A stretch of 64,000 nucleotides of DNA from Gordonia sp. SL306 (GTDB lineage: Bacteria; Actinomycetota; Actinomycetes; Mycobacteriales; Mycobacteriaceae), in contig NZ_CP113063.1 in NCBI RefSeq assembly GCF_026625785.1, positions 186,001-250,000 on the forward strand, written 5' to 3'. Below the pieces are notes generated by a model that saw only the letters and a program-made list of their open reading frames with translations, ran no database searches and was not told the DNA's origin. This document shows, one piece after another, positions 44,423-54,518 of the stretch. Numbering within the stretch: the stretch's first letter is position 1; each line of letters starts with the position of its first letter. The translations under genes were made by a program, and so were the position numbers.

Positions 44423-45373
44423 TCACTCCGTGACGCCGGCGGCGATCTCGGTCCGCCGGACACCGCGCTGCCTGCGCGCGACGATCACCGAGTCCAGCGT
44501 GAACACGACGAGCGCCAGCCAGACGATCGCGAACCCGATCCAGCGTTCCGGCGGCATCGGTTCGTCGAGCACCCACACACCGATGATCAGCTGCATCGTG
44601 GGCGTGATGAACTGCGCGATCCCGAGGACGGTCAGGCGGGCGCGCCGGGCCCCGGCGGCGAACAGCATCAGCGGCGCCGCGGTGATCACGCCTGCCAGGG
44701 CGAGCAGCACAGCATGTCCGGGGCCCGCGGAACCCATCGTCAGACCGGTGGTCAGGCCGACGACGACCAACTGGCCGACCGCGAGCGGAGCCAGCCACAG
44801 CGATTCCAGCGTCAATCCGCTCGTCACGTCGACCGACGGCCCGATGTGCTTCTTGACCAGTCCGTACAGCCCGAAGGAGAACGCCACGCCGAGCGCCAGC
44901 GACGGAAACGCCCCGTAGCCCACGACGATCACCAGCGTCGCCGCCACCGCCAGCCCCACGGCGAGCCATTGCATGGGCCGCAGCCGCTCGCGCAGCACGA
45001 CGACCCCGAGCAAGACCGTGACGATCGGGTTGATGAAATATCCGAGACTCATCTCGATCACGTGCCCGGTGAGGGTGGCGATCAGGAAGATCTGCCAGTT
45101 GAGGTAAATCAGCAGGCCCGCCACCGCGGTCCAGACCACCAGGCGCCGGTCGGCCATGACCGCCCGCAGTCGCGGCCAACCGCCGACGACGGGGACCAGC
45201 ACCGCATAGAACGCCAGGGACAACAGAATCCGCCAGGCCACCACCTCCCACGGGCCCGTCGGCTCCAGCAGCAGGAAGTAGAGCGGCAGGAACCCCCACA
45301 ACGCGTAGGCGCCCACGGCATACGCCGCGCCGGACATCCCGAGAGTGCGCAGGCCGCCCTCCTGCCCGGTCAC
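44423..45373 (-). CDS. rarD: EamA-family transporter RarD
   Basis: RarD proteins are ten-helix members of the drug/metabolite transporter superfamily; the transported substrate is unknown. The 316-residue protein contains ten hydrophobic segments in two EamA halves. Recognisable RarD features are YALWGFLPLYFLLL near the N-terminus, EVVAWRILLSL, LTGHVIEMSLGYFINP and LGIAQFITPTMQLIIGVW. It begins six bases after the glycerate kinase stop. In M. tuberculosis no gene of this type lies at this place, so it is probably a lineage addition. Confidence 0.93.
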   Translation of the reverse strand: MTGQEGGLRTLGMSGAAYAVGAYALWGFLPLYFLLLEPTGPWEVVAWRILLSLAFYAVLVPVVGGWPRLRAVMADRRLVVWTAVAGLLIYLNWQIFLIATLTGHVIEMSLGYFINPIVTVLLGVVVLRERLRPMQWLAVGLAVAATLVIVVGYGAFPSLALGVAFSFGLYGLVKKHIGPSVDVTSGLTLESLWLAPLAVGQLVVVGLTTGLTMGSAGPGHAVLLALAGVITAAPLMLFAAGARRARLTVLGIAQFITPTMQLIIGVWVLDEPMPPERWIGFAIVWLALVVFTLDSVIVARRQRGVRRTEIAAGVTE

Positions 45374-45379
45374 CGACCG

Positions 45380-46471
45380 TCACGCACCGCGGACCCCCGC
45401 CGACTCGTCGTCTCCGGCCCAGTCCGCCGCCACCTGCTGCGCCAACCGTGACAACTGATTCGCCGCGTCGGTCATCGCCACCTCGACCGACCCCGCCACA
45501 TCGACGATCGCGTATGCGGCCGCGATCCCGGCCGCCGCGATCTCCTCGGGTGGCAGAGCCACCTGGCCGGCGAAGACGAGGGTCGGGACACCGGCAGCGG
45601 CCGCCGATGCGGTGAGCGCGGCGACGACCTTGCCCCGCAACGTCTGGGTGTCGAATCTGCCCTCGCCGGTGATCACCAGCTGCGAGGACGCCACATCGGC
45701 GTCTCGTCCGGTGGCCTCGGACACCACGGTGGCCCCGGAGACCCGGGTACCGCCCAACGCCAGGAGAGCCGCGCCGAGGCCGCCCGCGGCGCCCGCACCC
45801 GGTTCGTCGGAGACGTCACGTCCGGCCATCCCGGCCAGCACCCGTGACCACTGCGTCATCCGTTCTTCCAATCGCAGGACGGTGGTCGGATCGGCCCCCT
45901 TCTGCGGTCCGAACACCGCGACCGCGCCGAGGTCGCCGAGCAGGGGGTTCTCCACATCGGATGCGACGACCAGCTCGACGCCGTCGAACCTTTCGGCGGC
46001 CTCACCGGGGCCACCCAGCGCATCGATCAGGCCCCGACCCCCGTCGTTGGTCGCGGAGCCGCCGAGGCCGACGACGATCCGCCGGGCACCCGCCGCGAGC
46101 GCCTCGGCGACCAGGAACCCGACTCCTGTGGTGTCGGCCGCCAGCGCTGTACGCGGGGTGGGCCGGCCACCGAGCTGGTGCAGGCCACATGCCTGCGCAC
46201 ACTCGATATACGCCGCCGGTTCGGGCCCGCGATCGTCGAACAGCCAGGTCGCGCTCACCGACGCACCGAGCGGGCCGGGGACCTCCGCGGTCCGCATCGA
46301 CCCGAACCGCGAGGCCAGGACGTCGACGAAACCGGGGCCGCCGTCGGACTGCGGCGCCTTCTGGACCACGTCCATCGGGCGCGTCGCCGACCACCCGCGG
46401 GCGATCGCCTCGGCCGCCGCCACTGCGGACAGGGTGTCCCCGAACGAGTCCGGCGCGATCAGGATCTGCAT
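45380..46471 (-). CDS. Glycerate kinase (GarK/GlxK family)
   Basis: The family phosphorylates D-glycerate with ATP to give a phosphoglycerate. The 363-residue protein has the family N-terminus ILIAPDSFGDTLSA, the substrate-site QSDGGPGF, and GLGGSATNDGGRGL near 132-145. The ATP-site region GEGRFDTQTLRGK lies near 270-282. It matches Rv2205c. The ATG follows GAGGTCGAC. rarD lies immediately downstream on the same strand. Whether 2- or 3-phosphoglycerate is formed cannot be read from the sequence. Confidence 0.93.
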   Translation of the reverse strand: MQILIAPDSFGDTLSAVAAAEAIARGWSATRPMDVVQKAPQSDGGPGFVDVLASRFGSMRTAEVPGPLGASVSATWLFDDRGPEPAAYIECAQACGLHQLGGRPTPRTALAADTTGVGFLVAEALAAGARRIVVGLGGSATNDGGRGLIDALGGPGEAAERFDGVELVVASDVENPLLGDLGAVAVFGPQKGADPTTVLRLEERMTQWSRVLAGMAGRDVSDEPGAGAAGGLGAALLALGGTRVSGATVVSEATGRDADVASSQLVITGEGRFDTQTLRGKVVAALTASAAAAGVPTLVFAGQVALPPEEIAAAGIAAAYAIVDVAGSVEVAMTDAANQLSRLAQQVAADWAGDDESAGVRGA

Positions 46472-46564
46472 GTCGACCTCACCGATCCGTCATCCGCCGG
46501 CAGCGCGCTCGTCCCATGGGCGAAGTATAGGGAGGTCGGAGAACCTCGGCAGCGCGGAATCACC

Positions 46565-46570
46565 TAGGCT
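46565..46570 (+). promoter_or_regulatory. Leaderless -10 element of the DUF3043 / cobalamin transcript
   Basis: TAGGCT is followed by seven bases and the GTG at 46578. No cobalamin riboswitch precedes the gene set. Confidence 0.6.
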
Positions 46571-46577
46571 CGAAGGT

Positions 46578-47270
46578 GTGAAGTTGCCATGGAAGTCAGA
46601 TGACGACGCGACCGCTGAGAGCGCCGACACCGAGGTGTCCACCGCCCCGGATGACGAGTCGTCCGCCAGCGCGAGCAACGGCTCCAAGGGCACCGCGTAC
46701 ACGGCGGCCAAAGGCCGCGCGACACCGTCGCGGCGAGAGGCCGAGGGCCGCCGCCGCGGTCCGGTCGCGCCCCCGCCGACCACGCGGTCCGAGGCGCGCG
46801 CACGCAAGAAAGAGCTGAAGTCGAGCATGTCGCGCGAGGACAAGCGCAAGCTCTCCGACGATCGTCGCTCGCAACGCACCGAACAGCGCGAGAAGATGAT
46901 GGCGGGCGACGAGCGCTATCTGATGCCCCGCGACAAGGGGCCTGCCAAGCGGTTCACCCGCGACATCGTGGACTCTCGTCGCAACTTCGCCGGGCTGTTC
47001 ATGCCCTTCGCGGTGGTGCTGATCGTGGTGATGTTCGTGCCGCAGATCGCAGTGTTCGCCAACATGCTGCTGTTGGTCTTCGTGGTCTTCATGGCAATCG
47101 ACGCGTTCATCCTCGGCCGCCTCGTGAATCGGCGTGTACGCGAACGCTTCCCCGACGTCGATCCGTCGCAGACCGGGTTCCGTCTGGGCTGGTATTCATT
47201 CACCCGCGCCATGCAGCTCCGCATGATGCGCGCTCCCAAGCCGCAGGTGTCGCCGGGCGACGAGGTCTGA
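46578..47270 (+). CDS. DUF3043 membrane protein
   Basis: This 230-residue protein belongs to an actinobacterial family of unknown function (Rv2206). A long charged, low-complexity N-terminal half (about 1-120) contains the conserved segment [15 protein letters not shown] and then [16 protein letters not shown]. Two adjacent membrane helices follow (about 138-180), then a cytoplasmic [21 protein letters not shown] motif that defines the family. The GTG start is fixed by the -10 element seven bases upstream. The cobUT fusion begins five bases after its stop. Confidence 0.92.
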   Translation: MKLPWKSDDDATAESADTEVSTAPDDESSASASNGSKGTAYTAAKGRATPSRREAEGRRRGPVAPPPTTRSEARARKKELKSSMSREDKRKLSDDRRSQRTEQREKMMAGDERYLMPRDKGPAKRFTRDIVDSRRNFAGLFMPFAVVLIVVMFVPQIAVFANMLLLVFVVFMAIDAFILGRLVNRRVRERFPDVDPSQTGFRLGWYSFTRAMQLRMMRAPKPQVSPGDEV

Positions 47271-47275
47271 TACCG

Positions 47276-49042
47276 GTGGGATCTCGGGGCACCCGCACAC
47301 TCATCCTCGGCGGAGTGCGGTCGGGTAAATCCGGCCATGGGGAATCTCTGCTGCTCGACTGTCCGTCAGTGCGTTACCTGGCGACCGGTCCGACCACCTC
47401 GTCGGACGCCGACTGGGTCGCCCGCCTGACCGCACATCGTGCTCGCCGCGACGACCGGTACACCACCGTCGAGACGATCGACGTTGCCGCGGCGCTGCGA
47501 TCCGACCAGACCCCGACGTTGCTCGACGACCTCGGGAACTGGCTCGCCGCGCAGCTCGACGCAATCGGCGGGTGGGGTGACGCGCCGGTCGATCTCACCT
47601 CCGTCCGCACCGAGATCTGCTCTGCCATCACGGATTTCACCGGCGAACTGGTCATCATCAGCCCGGAGGTCGGGTTGTCCGTGGTTCCTCCGACTCCGGC
47701 AGGCCGCCGTTTCCAGGATGAGTTGGGCGCCCTCAACGAAGCCGTCGCGGCGGTCTGCGACCGCGTCGTCCTGACGGTCGCCGGCCGTGTGCTCGACCTC
47801 CCGGCAGCACCGGCGACGCCCACGCCCACCTCGACAGCAACCGATCCCACGCCGACAGCAACCGTCCTGTCGTCGACAGCAACCGATCCCGCGCCGACGG
47901 CACCAGAGGAGCCGGTCGCGGCGGCCACCCTGGCGCCGACGACGGGTGAACCGGTTGACCCGACCGACGCCGAGAACTTCCCGCCGGTCGAGCCGCCGGA
48001 TATCGCCACGGCCGCGGAAGCGCGCGCACGACACCTCGATCTCACCAAACCGCCGGGCTCGCTCGGGCGCCTCGAGGAGCTCGGGGTCTGGCTTGCCTCA
48101 TGCCAGGGCGCCTGTCCCCCACGCCAACTGACCGCACCGCGAGTGGTGGTGTTCGCCGGCGACCACGGCGTCGCACAGTCCGGGGTGTCGGCGTTCCCGC
48201 CCGAGGTGACGGCCCAGATGGTGGCCAACATCGCCTCCGGCGGTGCCGCGGTCAACGTCCTCGCCCGGCGTGCCGGCGCCACGGTGCAGGTCATCGACAT
48301 GTCCGTCGACGCCGATACCGCACCCGAGGTCTCCCGCTACAAGGTGCGGCGCAGCAGCGGAGACCTGCGCATCACCGATGCCATCACGGTCGCCGAGGCA
48401 CGGGAGGCTCTCGCGGCCGGCCGGGCAATCGCCGACGAGCTCGTCGACTCGGGGGCCGACCTTCTCATCGGCGGCGAGATGGGGATCGGCAACACCACTC
48501 CGGCGACCGTGCTGATCGGCACCTTGACACGGCGTGAGCCGGTCGAGATCATCGGGCGCGGAACAGGTATCGACGACGCCGGGTGGATTCGCAAGACGGC
48601 GGCCATCCGTGACGGCATGCGCCGGGCGCGACGTCACGTGCACGACCCGCTCTCGTTGCTCGCCGCCGTCGCGGGCGCCGACCTCACCGCGCTTGCCGGG
48701 TTCCTCGCACAAGCGGCCGTGCGCCGGACCCCGGTGATCCTCGACGGCATGGTCGTCACCGCCGCGGCGATGGTCGCCAACGAGCTCGCCCCGGGTGCGA
48801 CGCGCTGGTGGGTCGCAGGCCATCGCTCCGTCGAACCCGCGCACACCGTCGCTCTGGAACACCTCGATCTCGAGCCGGTTCTCGACCTGTCGATGCGCCT
48901 CGGCGAGGGCAGCGGAGCTCTCACCGCGCTGCCGATCGTCGCGTCGTCGGTCGACATCCTGACGTCGATGGCGACCTTCGCCGAAGCAGGCGTCAGTGAC
49001 AAGGACGAACCGGCCGGCGCCTTGGCCGCCGACAGATCCTGA
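47276..49042 (+). CDS. cobT: Bifunctional CobU-CobT fusion (nucleotide loop assembly of cobalamin)
   Basis: The N-terminal part (about 5-175) is CobU: P-loop GGVRSGKS at 12-19 and His54 (LTAHRARR), the residue guanylylated when adenosylcobinamide phosphate receives GMP. A Thr/Pro/Ala-rich linker (about 177-245) with repeated TATDP blocks joins it to CobT (about 246-580). CobT makes alpha-ribazole phosphate from dimethylbenzimidazole; its signatures are [44 protein letters not shown] and the catalytic Glu region RLGEGSGA. In M. tuberculosis cobT is here but cobU lies elsewhere. cobS follows after seven bases. Confidence 0.93.
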   Translation: MGSRGTRTLILGGVRSGKSGHGESLLLDCPSVRYLATGPTTSSDADWVARLTAHRARRDDRYTTVETIDVAAALRSDQTPTLLDDLGNWLAAQLDAIGGWGDAPVDLTSVRTEICSAITDFTGELVIISPEVGLSVVPPTPAGRRFQDELGALNEAVAAVCDRVVLTVAGRVLDLPAAPATPTPTSTATDPTPTATVLSSTATDPAPTAPEEPVAAATLAPTTGEPVDPTDAENFPPVEPPDIATAAEARARHLDLTKPPGSLGRLEELGVWLASCQGACPPRQLTAPRVVVFAGDHGVAQSGVSAFPPEVTAQMVANIASGGAAVNVLARRAGATVQVIDMSVDADTAPEVSRYKVRRSSGDLRITDAITVAEAREALAAGRAIADELVDSGADLLIGGEMGIGNTTPATVLIGTLTRREPVEIIGRGTGIDDAGWIRKTAAIRDGMRRARRHVHDPLSLLAAVAGADLTALAGFLAQAAVRRTPVILDGMVVTAAAMVANELAPGATRWWVAGHRSVEPAHTVALEHLDLEPVLDLSMRLGEGSGALTALPIVASSVDILTSMATFAEAGVSDKDEPAGALAADRS

Positions 49043-49049
49043 TCGTCGA

Positions 49050-49832
49050 GTGTCGACGCACACGCCGCTGCGGGCCGTCCATGTCGCACTCAGCTGGCTG
49101 ACGGTGCTCCCGGTCCCCCAGCCCCGCGTGACCATGGACCGCGCGGTCGGCGGAGCCGTGATGAGCGCGGTCCCCGTGGTCGGCGCGGTTCTCGGGGCGC
49201 TGGCCGCCGGGGTGGCGGCACTCCTGTCTGTCACCGACCTGCCCGACACATTGATCGGTGCCATCGTGGTCGTCGTGCTGGCCCTGCTCACGCGTGGCAT
49301 GCACCTCGACGGCCTGGCCGACACGGCCGACGGACTCGGCTGTTACGGACCGCCGGAGCGGGTCGCCGAGGTGATGCGTAGTGGGTCGGCCGGACCTTTC
49401 GGCGTGGCCACGATCGTTGCGGTGATGCTCATCCAGTCGGTCGGCTTCGGCGCCCTGGCCGGCGAACACCGTTGGTACGACATCGGTTTCGCCATCGCCC
49501 TCGGACGGCTGGTCGCGGTGGTCGGGGCCAGGCGCGGCCTGCCCGCGGCGCATCCCGAAGGCTTCGGCGCGCTCGTCGCGAACAGCCAGCGCATGTCGGT
49601 CGCGGTGTGGGGCGGACTCGCGATCGTCGGCGCGCTCGCCACCGGCTGGGGAGCCGACGGGTTCTCCGCCGGGCAGGCCGTCCAGTCGGTGATCGTGGCC
49701 GGTGCCGTCACCGCGTTCGGGTGGTGGTTCACCCGGCACTGCGCCCGCCGGATCGGCGGCATCAGCGGCGACATCCTGGGTGCGGGTATCGAACTGGGGG
49801 TGACACTCTCGGTGGTCGGCCTGCTCGTCTGA
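49050..49832 (+). CDS. cobS: Adenosylcobinamide-GDP ribazoletransferase (cobalamin synthase)
   Basis: CobS joins adenosylcobinamide-GDP and alpha-ribazole in the membrane, the last assembly step. The 260-residue protein is polytopic. The metal-binding signature RGMHLDGLADTADGLGCYG lies near 84-102 and the C-terminal GGISGDILGAGIEL near 230-243. The GTG after the cobUT stop gives the usual SWLTVLPVP N-terminus, and a longer reading would overlap the fusion gene. The two genes plus the fusion supply three consecutive enzyme activities. Confidence 0.94.
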   Translation: MSTHTPLRAVHVALSWLTVLPVPQPRVTMDRAVGGAVMSAVPVVGAVLGALAAGVAALLSVTDLPDTLIGAIVVVVLALLTRGMHLDGLADTADGLGCYGPPERVAEVMRSGSAGPFGVATIVAVMLIQSVGFGALAGEHRWYDIGFAIALGRLVAVVGARRGLPAAHPEGFGALVANSQRMSVAVWGGLAIVGALATGWGADGFSAGQAVQSVIVAGAVTAFGWWFTRHCARRIGGISGDILGAGIELGVTLSVVGLLV

Positions 49833-49851
49833 GCGAGACACGCCAACCGGT

Positions 49852-50958
49852 CTACCGGCGGTAGAGCTCGGTCATCCAGCCGTGCGTGTCGGCGAAGGTG
49901 CCGCGCTGGATCCCGGTCAACGTGTCACGCAACGCCTGGGTCACCTCGCCCGCCGAACCGTCGCCGATCATGTAGTCCTCGGTGTCGCCCTTCACCCGAC
50001 CGACGGGTGTGATGACGGCCGCGGTCCCACAGGCGAAGACCTCGGTGATGTCGCCCGTGGCCACACCCTTCCGCAGTTCGTCGGTCGTGATGCGACGTTC
50101 CTCGACGGCGAAGCCCGCGTCGGTTGCCAACTGCAGCAAGGACTCCCGGGTGATACCGGGCAGCAACGAACCGCTCAGCTCCGGGGTCACGAGCCGCGCG
50201 TCCGCGCCGGACCCGAACACGAAGAACAGATTCATGCCGCCCATCTCCTCGATGTAGCGGCGCTCGATGGCGTCGAGCCAGACGACCTGGTCGCAGCCGT
50301 GCTGGGTGGCCTGCGCCTGCGCGAGGAAGGCGGCCGCGTAGTTGCCACCGCATTTGGCGAATCCGGTACCGCCCGGCGCCGCGCGCACGTACTCGGTGGA
50401 GAGCCAGACGCTGACCGGCTTGATGCCGCCCGAGAAATACGCCCCGGCCGGTGACGCGATGACCGAGTAGATGTACTGATTCGACGGCGCGTTGACGCCG
50501 AGGCCGGCCTGCGACGCGAACATGAACGGACGCAGATAGAGGGCCTCCTCGCCGCCGGCGGCGGGCACCCACTCGTTGTCGGCGTCGAGGAGCACCCGCA
50601 ATGACGCGATGAAGTCCTCGACGGGCAGCGGGGGCATCGCCAAACGCTCGGCGGAACGTTGCATCCGCAGGCCGTTGGCCTCCGGCCGGAATGCGGCGAT
50701 CGAGCCGTCGGGCTGACGGTAGGCCTTGAGCCCCTCGAAGACCTCCTGGCCGTAGTGCAGCACCATCGCCGACGGATCGAGCGCGATCGGGGCGTAGGGG
50801 CGGACCTGCGCGTTGTGCCACCCGCGATCCACGTCGTAGTCGACCATCACCATGTTGTCGGTGAAGAATTTGCCGAAACCGGGGGCGGAGAGGATCTCCG
50901 ACCGACGATTCTCCGACACCGGGTGGGGATGCTCGGTACGCGTGAACTGCAAGGTCAT
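49852..50958 (-). CDS. ilvE: Branched-chain amino acid aminotransferase
   Basis: IlvE transaminates leucine, isoleucine and valine with 2-oxoglutarate. The 368-residue PLP fold-type IV protein has the Schiff-base Lys202 in [25 protein letters not shown] near 68-81, and [21 protein letters not shown] near the C-terminus. The ATG at 50958 lies six bases after TACGAT, so a leaderless transcript is likely and longer readings are not needed. It converges with cobS and is not linked to other ilv genes, as for Rv2210c. Confidence 0.96.
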   Translation of the reverse strand: MTLQFTRTEHPHPVSENRRSEILSAPGFGKFFTDNMVMVDYDVDRGWHNAQVRPYAPIALDPSAMVLHYGQEVFEGLKAYRQPDGSIAAFRPEANGLRMQRSAERLAMPPLPVEDFIASLRVLLDADNEWVPAAGGEEALYLRPFMFASQAGLGVNAPSNQYIYSVIASPAGAYFSGGIKPVSVWLSTEYVRAAPGGTGFAKCGGNYAAAFLAQAQATQHGCDQVVWLDAIERRYIEEMGGMNLFFVFGSGADARLVTPELSGSLLPGITRESLLQLATDAGFAVEERRITTDELRKGVATGDITEVFACGTAAVITPVGRVKGDTEDYMIGDGSAGEVTQALRDTLTGIQRGTFADTHGWMTELYRR

Positions 50959-50964
50959 TGGCCA

Positions 50965-50970
50965 ATCGTA
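50965..50970 (-). promoter_or_regulatory. Leaderless -10 element of ilvE
   Basis: TACGAT on the minus strand is followed by six bases (TGGCCA) and the ATG. Confidence 0.65.
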
Positions 50971-51058
50971 CCGCCGCACCGCAAACGGGTTGTCGCCCGC
51001 CGTCACCGTCGTGACGCGGCCCGGGTCCGCGGGGTTGGCGGCCGGGCCGACCCCGAGG

Positions 51059-52168
51059 TCAGACGTGCGGCGTCACGAACGGCGGCGCGACGACCTCGCA
51101 CGCCAGCGCCCGCCCGCGGACGTCCACCACCACTTCGTCCCCGACGGCGATCCCGGCATCGGTGGCCAGCAGCGCGAGCGCGATGCCCTGCTTGAGCGTC
51201 GGCGAGAAGGTCCCTGATGTGCACGTGCCGATCTGTGCGCCGCCGGGCCCCGCCAGCACCGCGCACTCCGCCCGCGGTACACCGCGCCCGATCGCCTTCA
51301 GTCCGTGGAGCCTGCGGACCGGGCCGGCGGCCTTCTCCGCGATGAGCGACTCACGGCCGAAGAACTCGGGCTTCTTCCAGCCGACCGCCCAGCCCGACCG
51401 GGCCTGCACGGGCGTGATGTCGGTGCTCAGCTCGTGTCCGTGCAGCGCGTAGCCCATCTCGGTCCGCAGGGTGTCGCGGGCACCAAGACCCGCGGGCTGA
51501 CCGCCGAGTTCGGTGACCGCCGCCAACAGCGCGTCGAACACCGGCCCGGCGTCGTCCCAGCGCGGGAGGAGTTCGTACCCGCGCTCCCCCGTGTACCCGG
51601 TCCGGCACACGCGCACCGGCAGCGTTCCTGCCTCGGTCGCCAACTCTGCGTCGGTGAAGGCCATGTACTCCATCTCGGTGGGCAGGCCGACGAGCGCCAG
51701 GGCGTCGGGGGCCTTCGGCCCCTGCACAGCGAACACGGCGTATTCGCGATGGCGATCCGTCACGGTGACACCCTGGGGTGCCGCCGAGACCAGTCGTTCG
51801 ACCACGCTCGCGGTGTTCGCCGCATTCGGGATCAGGAACACCTCGTCGTCGCTCACCAGATAGGTGATGAGGTCGTCGACGACACCGCCGGATTCGTTGC
51901 AGCACAGCGTATATTGCGCCTTGCCCGGTGCGATCTTGGCGAGGTCGTTGGTCAAGGTGCGATTCACGAGGTCCGCCGCCCCCGGACCCGCGACGACGGC
52001 CTTCCCGAGATGGCTCACGTCGAAGATGCCGACGCTCTCGCGGACGGCGGTGTGCTCGGCGACGGTTCCCGCATAGGAGACGGGCATGTCCCAGCCACCG
52101 AAGGCGGCGAAGGTGGCGCCGAGAGCACCATGGCGGTCGGCGATCGGGCCCGCAAGGAGTTCACTCAT
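51059..52168 (-). CDS. gcvT: Aminomethyltransferase (glycine cleavage T protein)
   Basis: GcvT transfers the aminomethyl group from lipoylated H protein to tetrahydrofolate, releasing ammonia. The 369-residue protein has the family N-terminus [22 protein letters not shown], the catalytic-region segments [11 protein letters not shown] and [12 protein letters not shown], and [19 protein letters not shown] residues near 215 ([18 protein letters not shown]). gcvP and gcvH are not in the window. The ATG was chosen because TACGGT lies eight bases upstream; a GTG two codons earlier would sit almost on the promoter. It is divergent from pepA. Confidence 0.95.
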   Translation of the reverse strand: MSELLAGPIADRHGALGATFAAFGGWDMPVSYAGTVAEHTAVRESVGIFDVSHLGKAVVAGPGAADLVNRTLTNDLAKIAPGKAQYTLCCNESGGVVDDLITYLVSDDEVFLIPNAANTASVVERLVSAAPQGVTVTDRHREYAVFAVQGPKAPDALALVGLPTEMEYMAFTDAELATEAGTLPVRVCRTGYTGERGYELLPRWDDAGPVFDALLAAVTELGGQPAGLGARDTLRTEMGYALHGHELSTDITPVQARSGWAVGWKKPEFFGRESLIAEKAAGPVRRLHGLKAIGRGVPRAECAVLAGPGGAQIGTCTSGTFSPTLKQGIALALLATDAGIAVGDEVVVDVRGRALACEVVAPPFVTPHV

Positions 52169-52176
52169 GGACACCT

Positions 52177-52182
52177 ACCGTA
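52177..52182 (-). promoter_or_regulatory. Candidate -10 element of gcvT
   Basis: TACGGT on the minus strand is followed by eight bases and the ATG, so the transcript would have no or almost no leader. A glycine riboswitch is therefore not present here. Confidence 0.5.
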
Positions 52183-52264
52183 CTGGGCCGAAGCGACGTG
52201 ACCGCGAAGCCGCACGCCCCGTCGCCCTCCGTCGCACCCGCAGGCCCTGTGGCAGAGTTGTGCC

Positions 52265-53809
52265 GTGAGCAAGAACGAGACGACTGACCGCGTACGCGGC
52301 CCGGAACTGGAGTTGGCGACCACCCTCGACAAGGCCGACAAGGCCCTGGTGATCGGCCTGATCAAACCCGAGAACAGTGAGAAGGAGGGCGGCGGCACCG
52401 ACGCCGAGCCCACCCTGGTGATCGGCGACGGGATCTTCGACGACGCGCAGGCCGAGTTCGTCGGCGCGGCCGCCCGCCGCCTCGGCGCGACCGGCTCGCA
52501 CGGCGAGATCACCCGGCTACCGGCACCCGAGGGCCTCGATGTCGACATCATCGTCGCGGTCGGGCTCGGCACCACCGACAACCTCGATGACCCGGAACAG
52601 ATCCGGCAGGCCGCCGGGATCGCGGCGCGTGAACTCGACGGCCACCCGCAGGCGGCCACCACCTTGTCGGCAGTGAACCTGGGCGCCGCGGCCGAGGGAT
52701 TCTTCCTGGGCGCGTACCGATTCGACACGTTCCGGTCGGAGAAGACACGTCCCAAGAAGTCGCTCCCGACGACGATCACGCTGCTCGTCGACGACAAGAG
52801 TCGAACGGCCAAGGCCGAGTTGGCCCACGCGGCCGCGGTGGCCGATTCGGTGGCCATCGCCCGCGACTTCGTGAACACCCCGCCGAGTCACCTCTATCCC
52901 GAAGAGTTCGCCGAGCGCGCCCGTGTGCTCGGCAGCGCCGTCGGCCTCAAGGTCGAGGTGCTCGACGACACCGCGCTGGAGAAGGCCGGATACGGCGGCA
53001 TCATCGGCGTCGGCAAGGGCTCGTCGCGTCTGCCGCGGCTGGTGCGTCTCGTCCACACCGGCAAGAAGGACGCCAAGAGGGTGGCGCTCGTCGGCAAGGG
53101 CATCACCTTCGACACCGGCGGCATCTCCATCAAGCCGGCGGCCAACATGGACCACATGACCTCGGACATGGGTGGCGCGGCCGCAGTCATCGCGGCCACC
53201 ATCCTGGCCGCGCGACTCGATCTCGACGTCTCGGTGACGGCGACCGTGCCGATGGCGGAGAACATGCCCTCGGCAACCGCGCAGCGACCGGGCGACGTCC
53301 TCACCCAGTACGGCGGCACCACCGTCGAGGTGCTCAACACCGACGCCGAGGGCCGACTGATCCTGGCCGACGCGATCGTGCGGGCCTGTGAGGACGAACC
53401 CGATTACCTCATCGACACCGCAACGCTGACCGGTGCGCAGATGGTCGCCCTGGGGGCGCGCACCCCGGGCGTGATGGGCACCGACGAGTTCCGTGATCGC
53501 GTCGCGGCGTTGTCGCGCGAAGTCGGCGAGAACGGTTGGGCGATGCCGCTGCCCGCCGAGTTGCGTGGTGACCTCAAGTCGCGGGTGGCCGACCTGGCGA
53601 ATGTGACCAACCACCGCAACGGCGGCATGTTGTCGGCCGGACTGTTCCTCAAGGAGTTCGTCGCCGAGTCCGTCGGATGGGCCCACATCGACATCGCGGG
53701 TCCGGCGTTCAACACGTCCGGCCCGTGGGGCTACACGACCAAGGGCGGCACCGGCGTGCCGGTCCGCACCATCGCCCGGGTCCTCGAGGACATCGCCGAC
53801 CGCGGCTGA
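52265..53809 (+). CDS. pepA: Leucyl aminopeptidase (M17 family)
   Basis: M17 aminopeptidases remove N-terminal residues with two metal ions. The 514-residue protein has a variable N-terminal domain and the catalytic C-terminal domain. Signatures are [16 protein letters not shown] (metal and catalytic Lys), [14 protein letters not shown], and [15 protein letters not shown] with the catalytic Arg and metal-binding Asp and Glu. It matches pepB (Rv2213). The GTG start lacks a nearby TANNNT and has only a weak ribosome site. The next recognisable sequences downstream are gene remnants. Confidence 0.95.
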   Translation: MSKNETTDRVRGPELELATTLDKADKALVIGLIKPENSEKEGGGTDAEPTLVIGDGIFDDAQAEFVGAAARRLGATGSHGEITRLPAPEGLDVDIIVAVGLGTTDNLDDPEQIRQAAGIAARELDGHPQAATTLSAVNLGAAAEGFFLGAYRFDTFRSEKTRPKKSLPTTITLLVDDKSRTAKAELAHAAAVADSVAIARDFVNTPPSHLYPEEFAERARVLGSAVGLKVEVLDDTALEKAGYGGIIGVGKGSSRLPRLVRLVHTGKKDAKRVALVGKGITFDTGGISIKPAANMDHMTSDMGGAAAVIAATILAARLDLDVSVTATVPMAENMPSATAQRPGDVLTQYGGTTVEVLNTDAEGRLILADAIVRACEDEPDYLIDTATLTGAQMVALGARTPGVMGTDEFRDRVAALSREVGENGWAMPLPAELRGDLKSRVADLANVTNHRNGGMLSAGLFLKEFVAESVGWAHIDIAGPAFNTSGPWGYTTKGGTGVPVRTIARVLEDIADRG

Positions 53810-53825
53810 GCACACCGCGGGTCGA

Positions 53826-54020
53826 TCAGGGTTGATCTGGTCGCGGACCCGTGACCGTGCGCTGGGCGCCGAGGACGATTGCGAGCGCGAGCCGCTCGGC
53901 GTCCTCGGTGCCGGGCTCCGCGGTGTAGATCAGGATCCGGATGTCGTCGGCGGCGACGATCATGGTGTCGCAGTCGAGTGTGATCAAGCCGACGTCCGGG
54001 TGGTCGATCGTCTTTCGCCT
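53826..54020 (-). pseudogene. C-terminal remnant of an MmyB-type XRE regulator
   Basis: On the minus strand about 64 codons read RKTIDHPDVGLITLDCDTMI, then VAADDIRILIYTAEPGTEDAERLALAIVLG before a stop. This is the typical C-terminal end of helix-turn-helix regulators with an MmyB-like ligand-binding domain (HPxVGxLxLDxxxL ... YTAEPGSxDAExLxLL). The helix-turn-helix and most of the ligand domain are absent, and there is no start codon or ribosome site. The fragment ends abruptly near 54020, where sequence of the opposite-strand SDR remnant begins. Confidence 0.75.
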
Positions 54021-54095
54021 CCCGGGATCCGGTCGAGCCGGCCCGTGCCGCTGACCCCGTGCCGCGGCCCCCCGACGTCGACGGCCCGCGAGGCG

Positions 54096-54353
54096 GCAGG
54101 CGTCGCCTACTCCGACTCCCAGATCGGCCGCGCGATCGAACGGATCCCGGGCGTCTCGTCCCCCAGGAGGTCCGGTCCGGCACTCGCGTCGATCGTCCTC
54201 GATGACCGCTGGGCACGCCTCGAGGACGGCGCGTTCGTGGTCGTCGATGCCGAACGCGACGTGAAACCCTTCGCGACCGATCCGGCCCGCGAGGCGAGGT
54301 TATGGGAGGCCACAACAGAACTCCTGAACGCCGCCGAGCGGGCCGGCGCATGA
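54096..54353 (+). pseudogene. C-terminal remnant of a short-chain dehydrogenase
   Basis: About 85 codons encode GVAYSDSQIGRA followed by SGPALASIVLDDRWARLEDG, FVVVDAERDVKPF and AREARLWEATTELLNAA. The start resembles the SDR active-site YSDSK with Lys replaced by Gln. The end resembles the usual C-terminus of retinol-dehydrogenase-like SDRs (ARxxxLWExSxxL). The NAD-binding N-terminus is missing, and the part between the two landmarks is shorter than in intact enzymes. Sequence between 54021 and 54095 has no recognisable content. With the MmyB remnant on its left it looks like the outer ends of a divergent regulator-SDR pair left after deletion of the middle. Confidence 0.6.
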
Positions 54354-54401
54354 CGCGCAGCAAATGTCCGGGCACACCCGGTCCGTGTGACGCGTGCCGG
54401 G

Positions 54402-54407
54402 TAGGGT
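54402..54407 (+). promoter_or_regulatory. Candidate -10 element of the E2-lipB-lipA region
   Basis: TAGGGT lies about 112 bases before the E2 ATG and would give a leader of roughly 100 bases. No -35 consensus is evident. No structured RNA is recognised in the leader (54414-54518). Confidence 0.35.
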
Positions 54408-54518
54408 AGCTCAGGGACGGACGGCTCACCCGCCACAGCCCGTCTCCGTGCACCGACGGCGCACACACCGCGGCGCGCAGACCTAGTGACCACACGTCGA
54501 GTTCAGGAGTCAACAACG

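Noticed and set aside
46471..46577. Cobalamin riboswitch before the cob genes
   Set aside because: The transcript starts at or next to the DUF3043 start codon and no B12-box sequence is visible.
52100..52264. Glycine riboswitch upstream of gcvT
   Set aside because: The gcvT -10 element is eight bases from its ATG, leaving no leader to hold a riboswitch.
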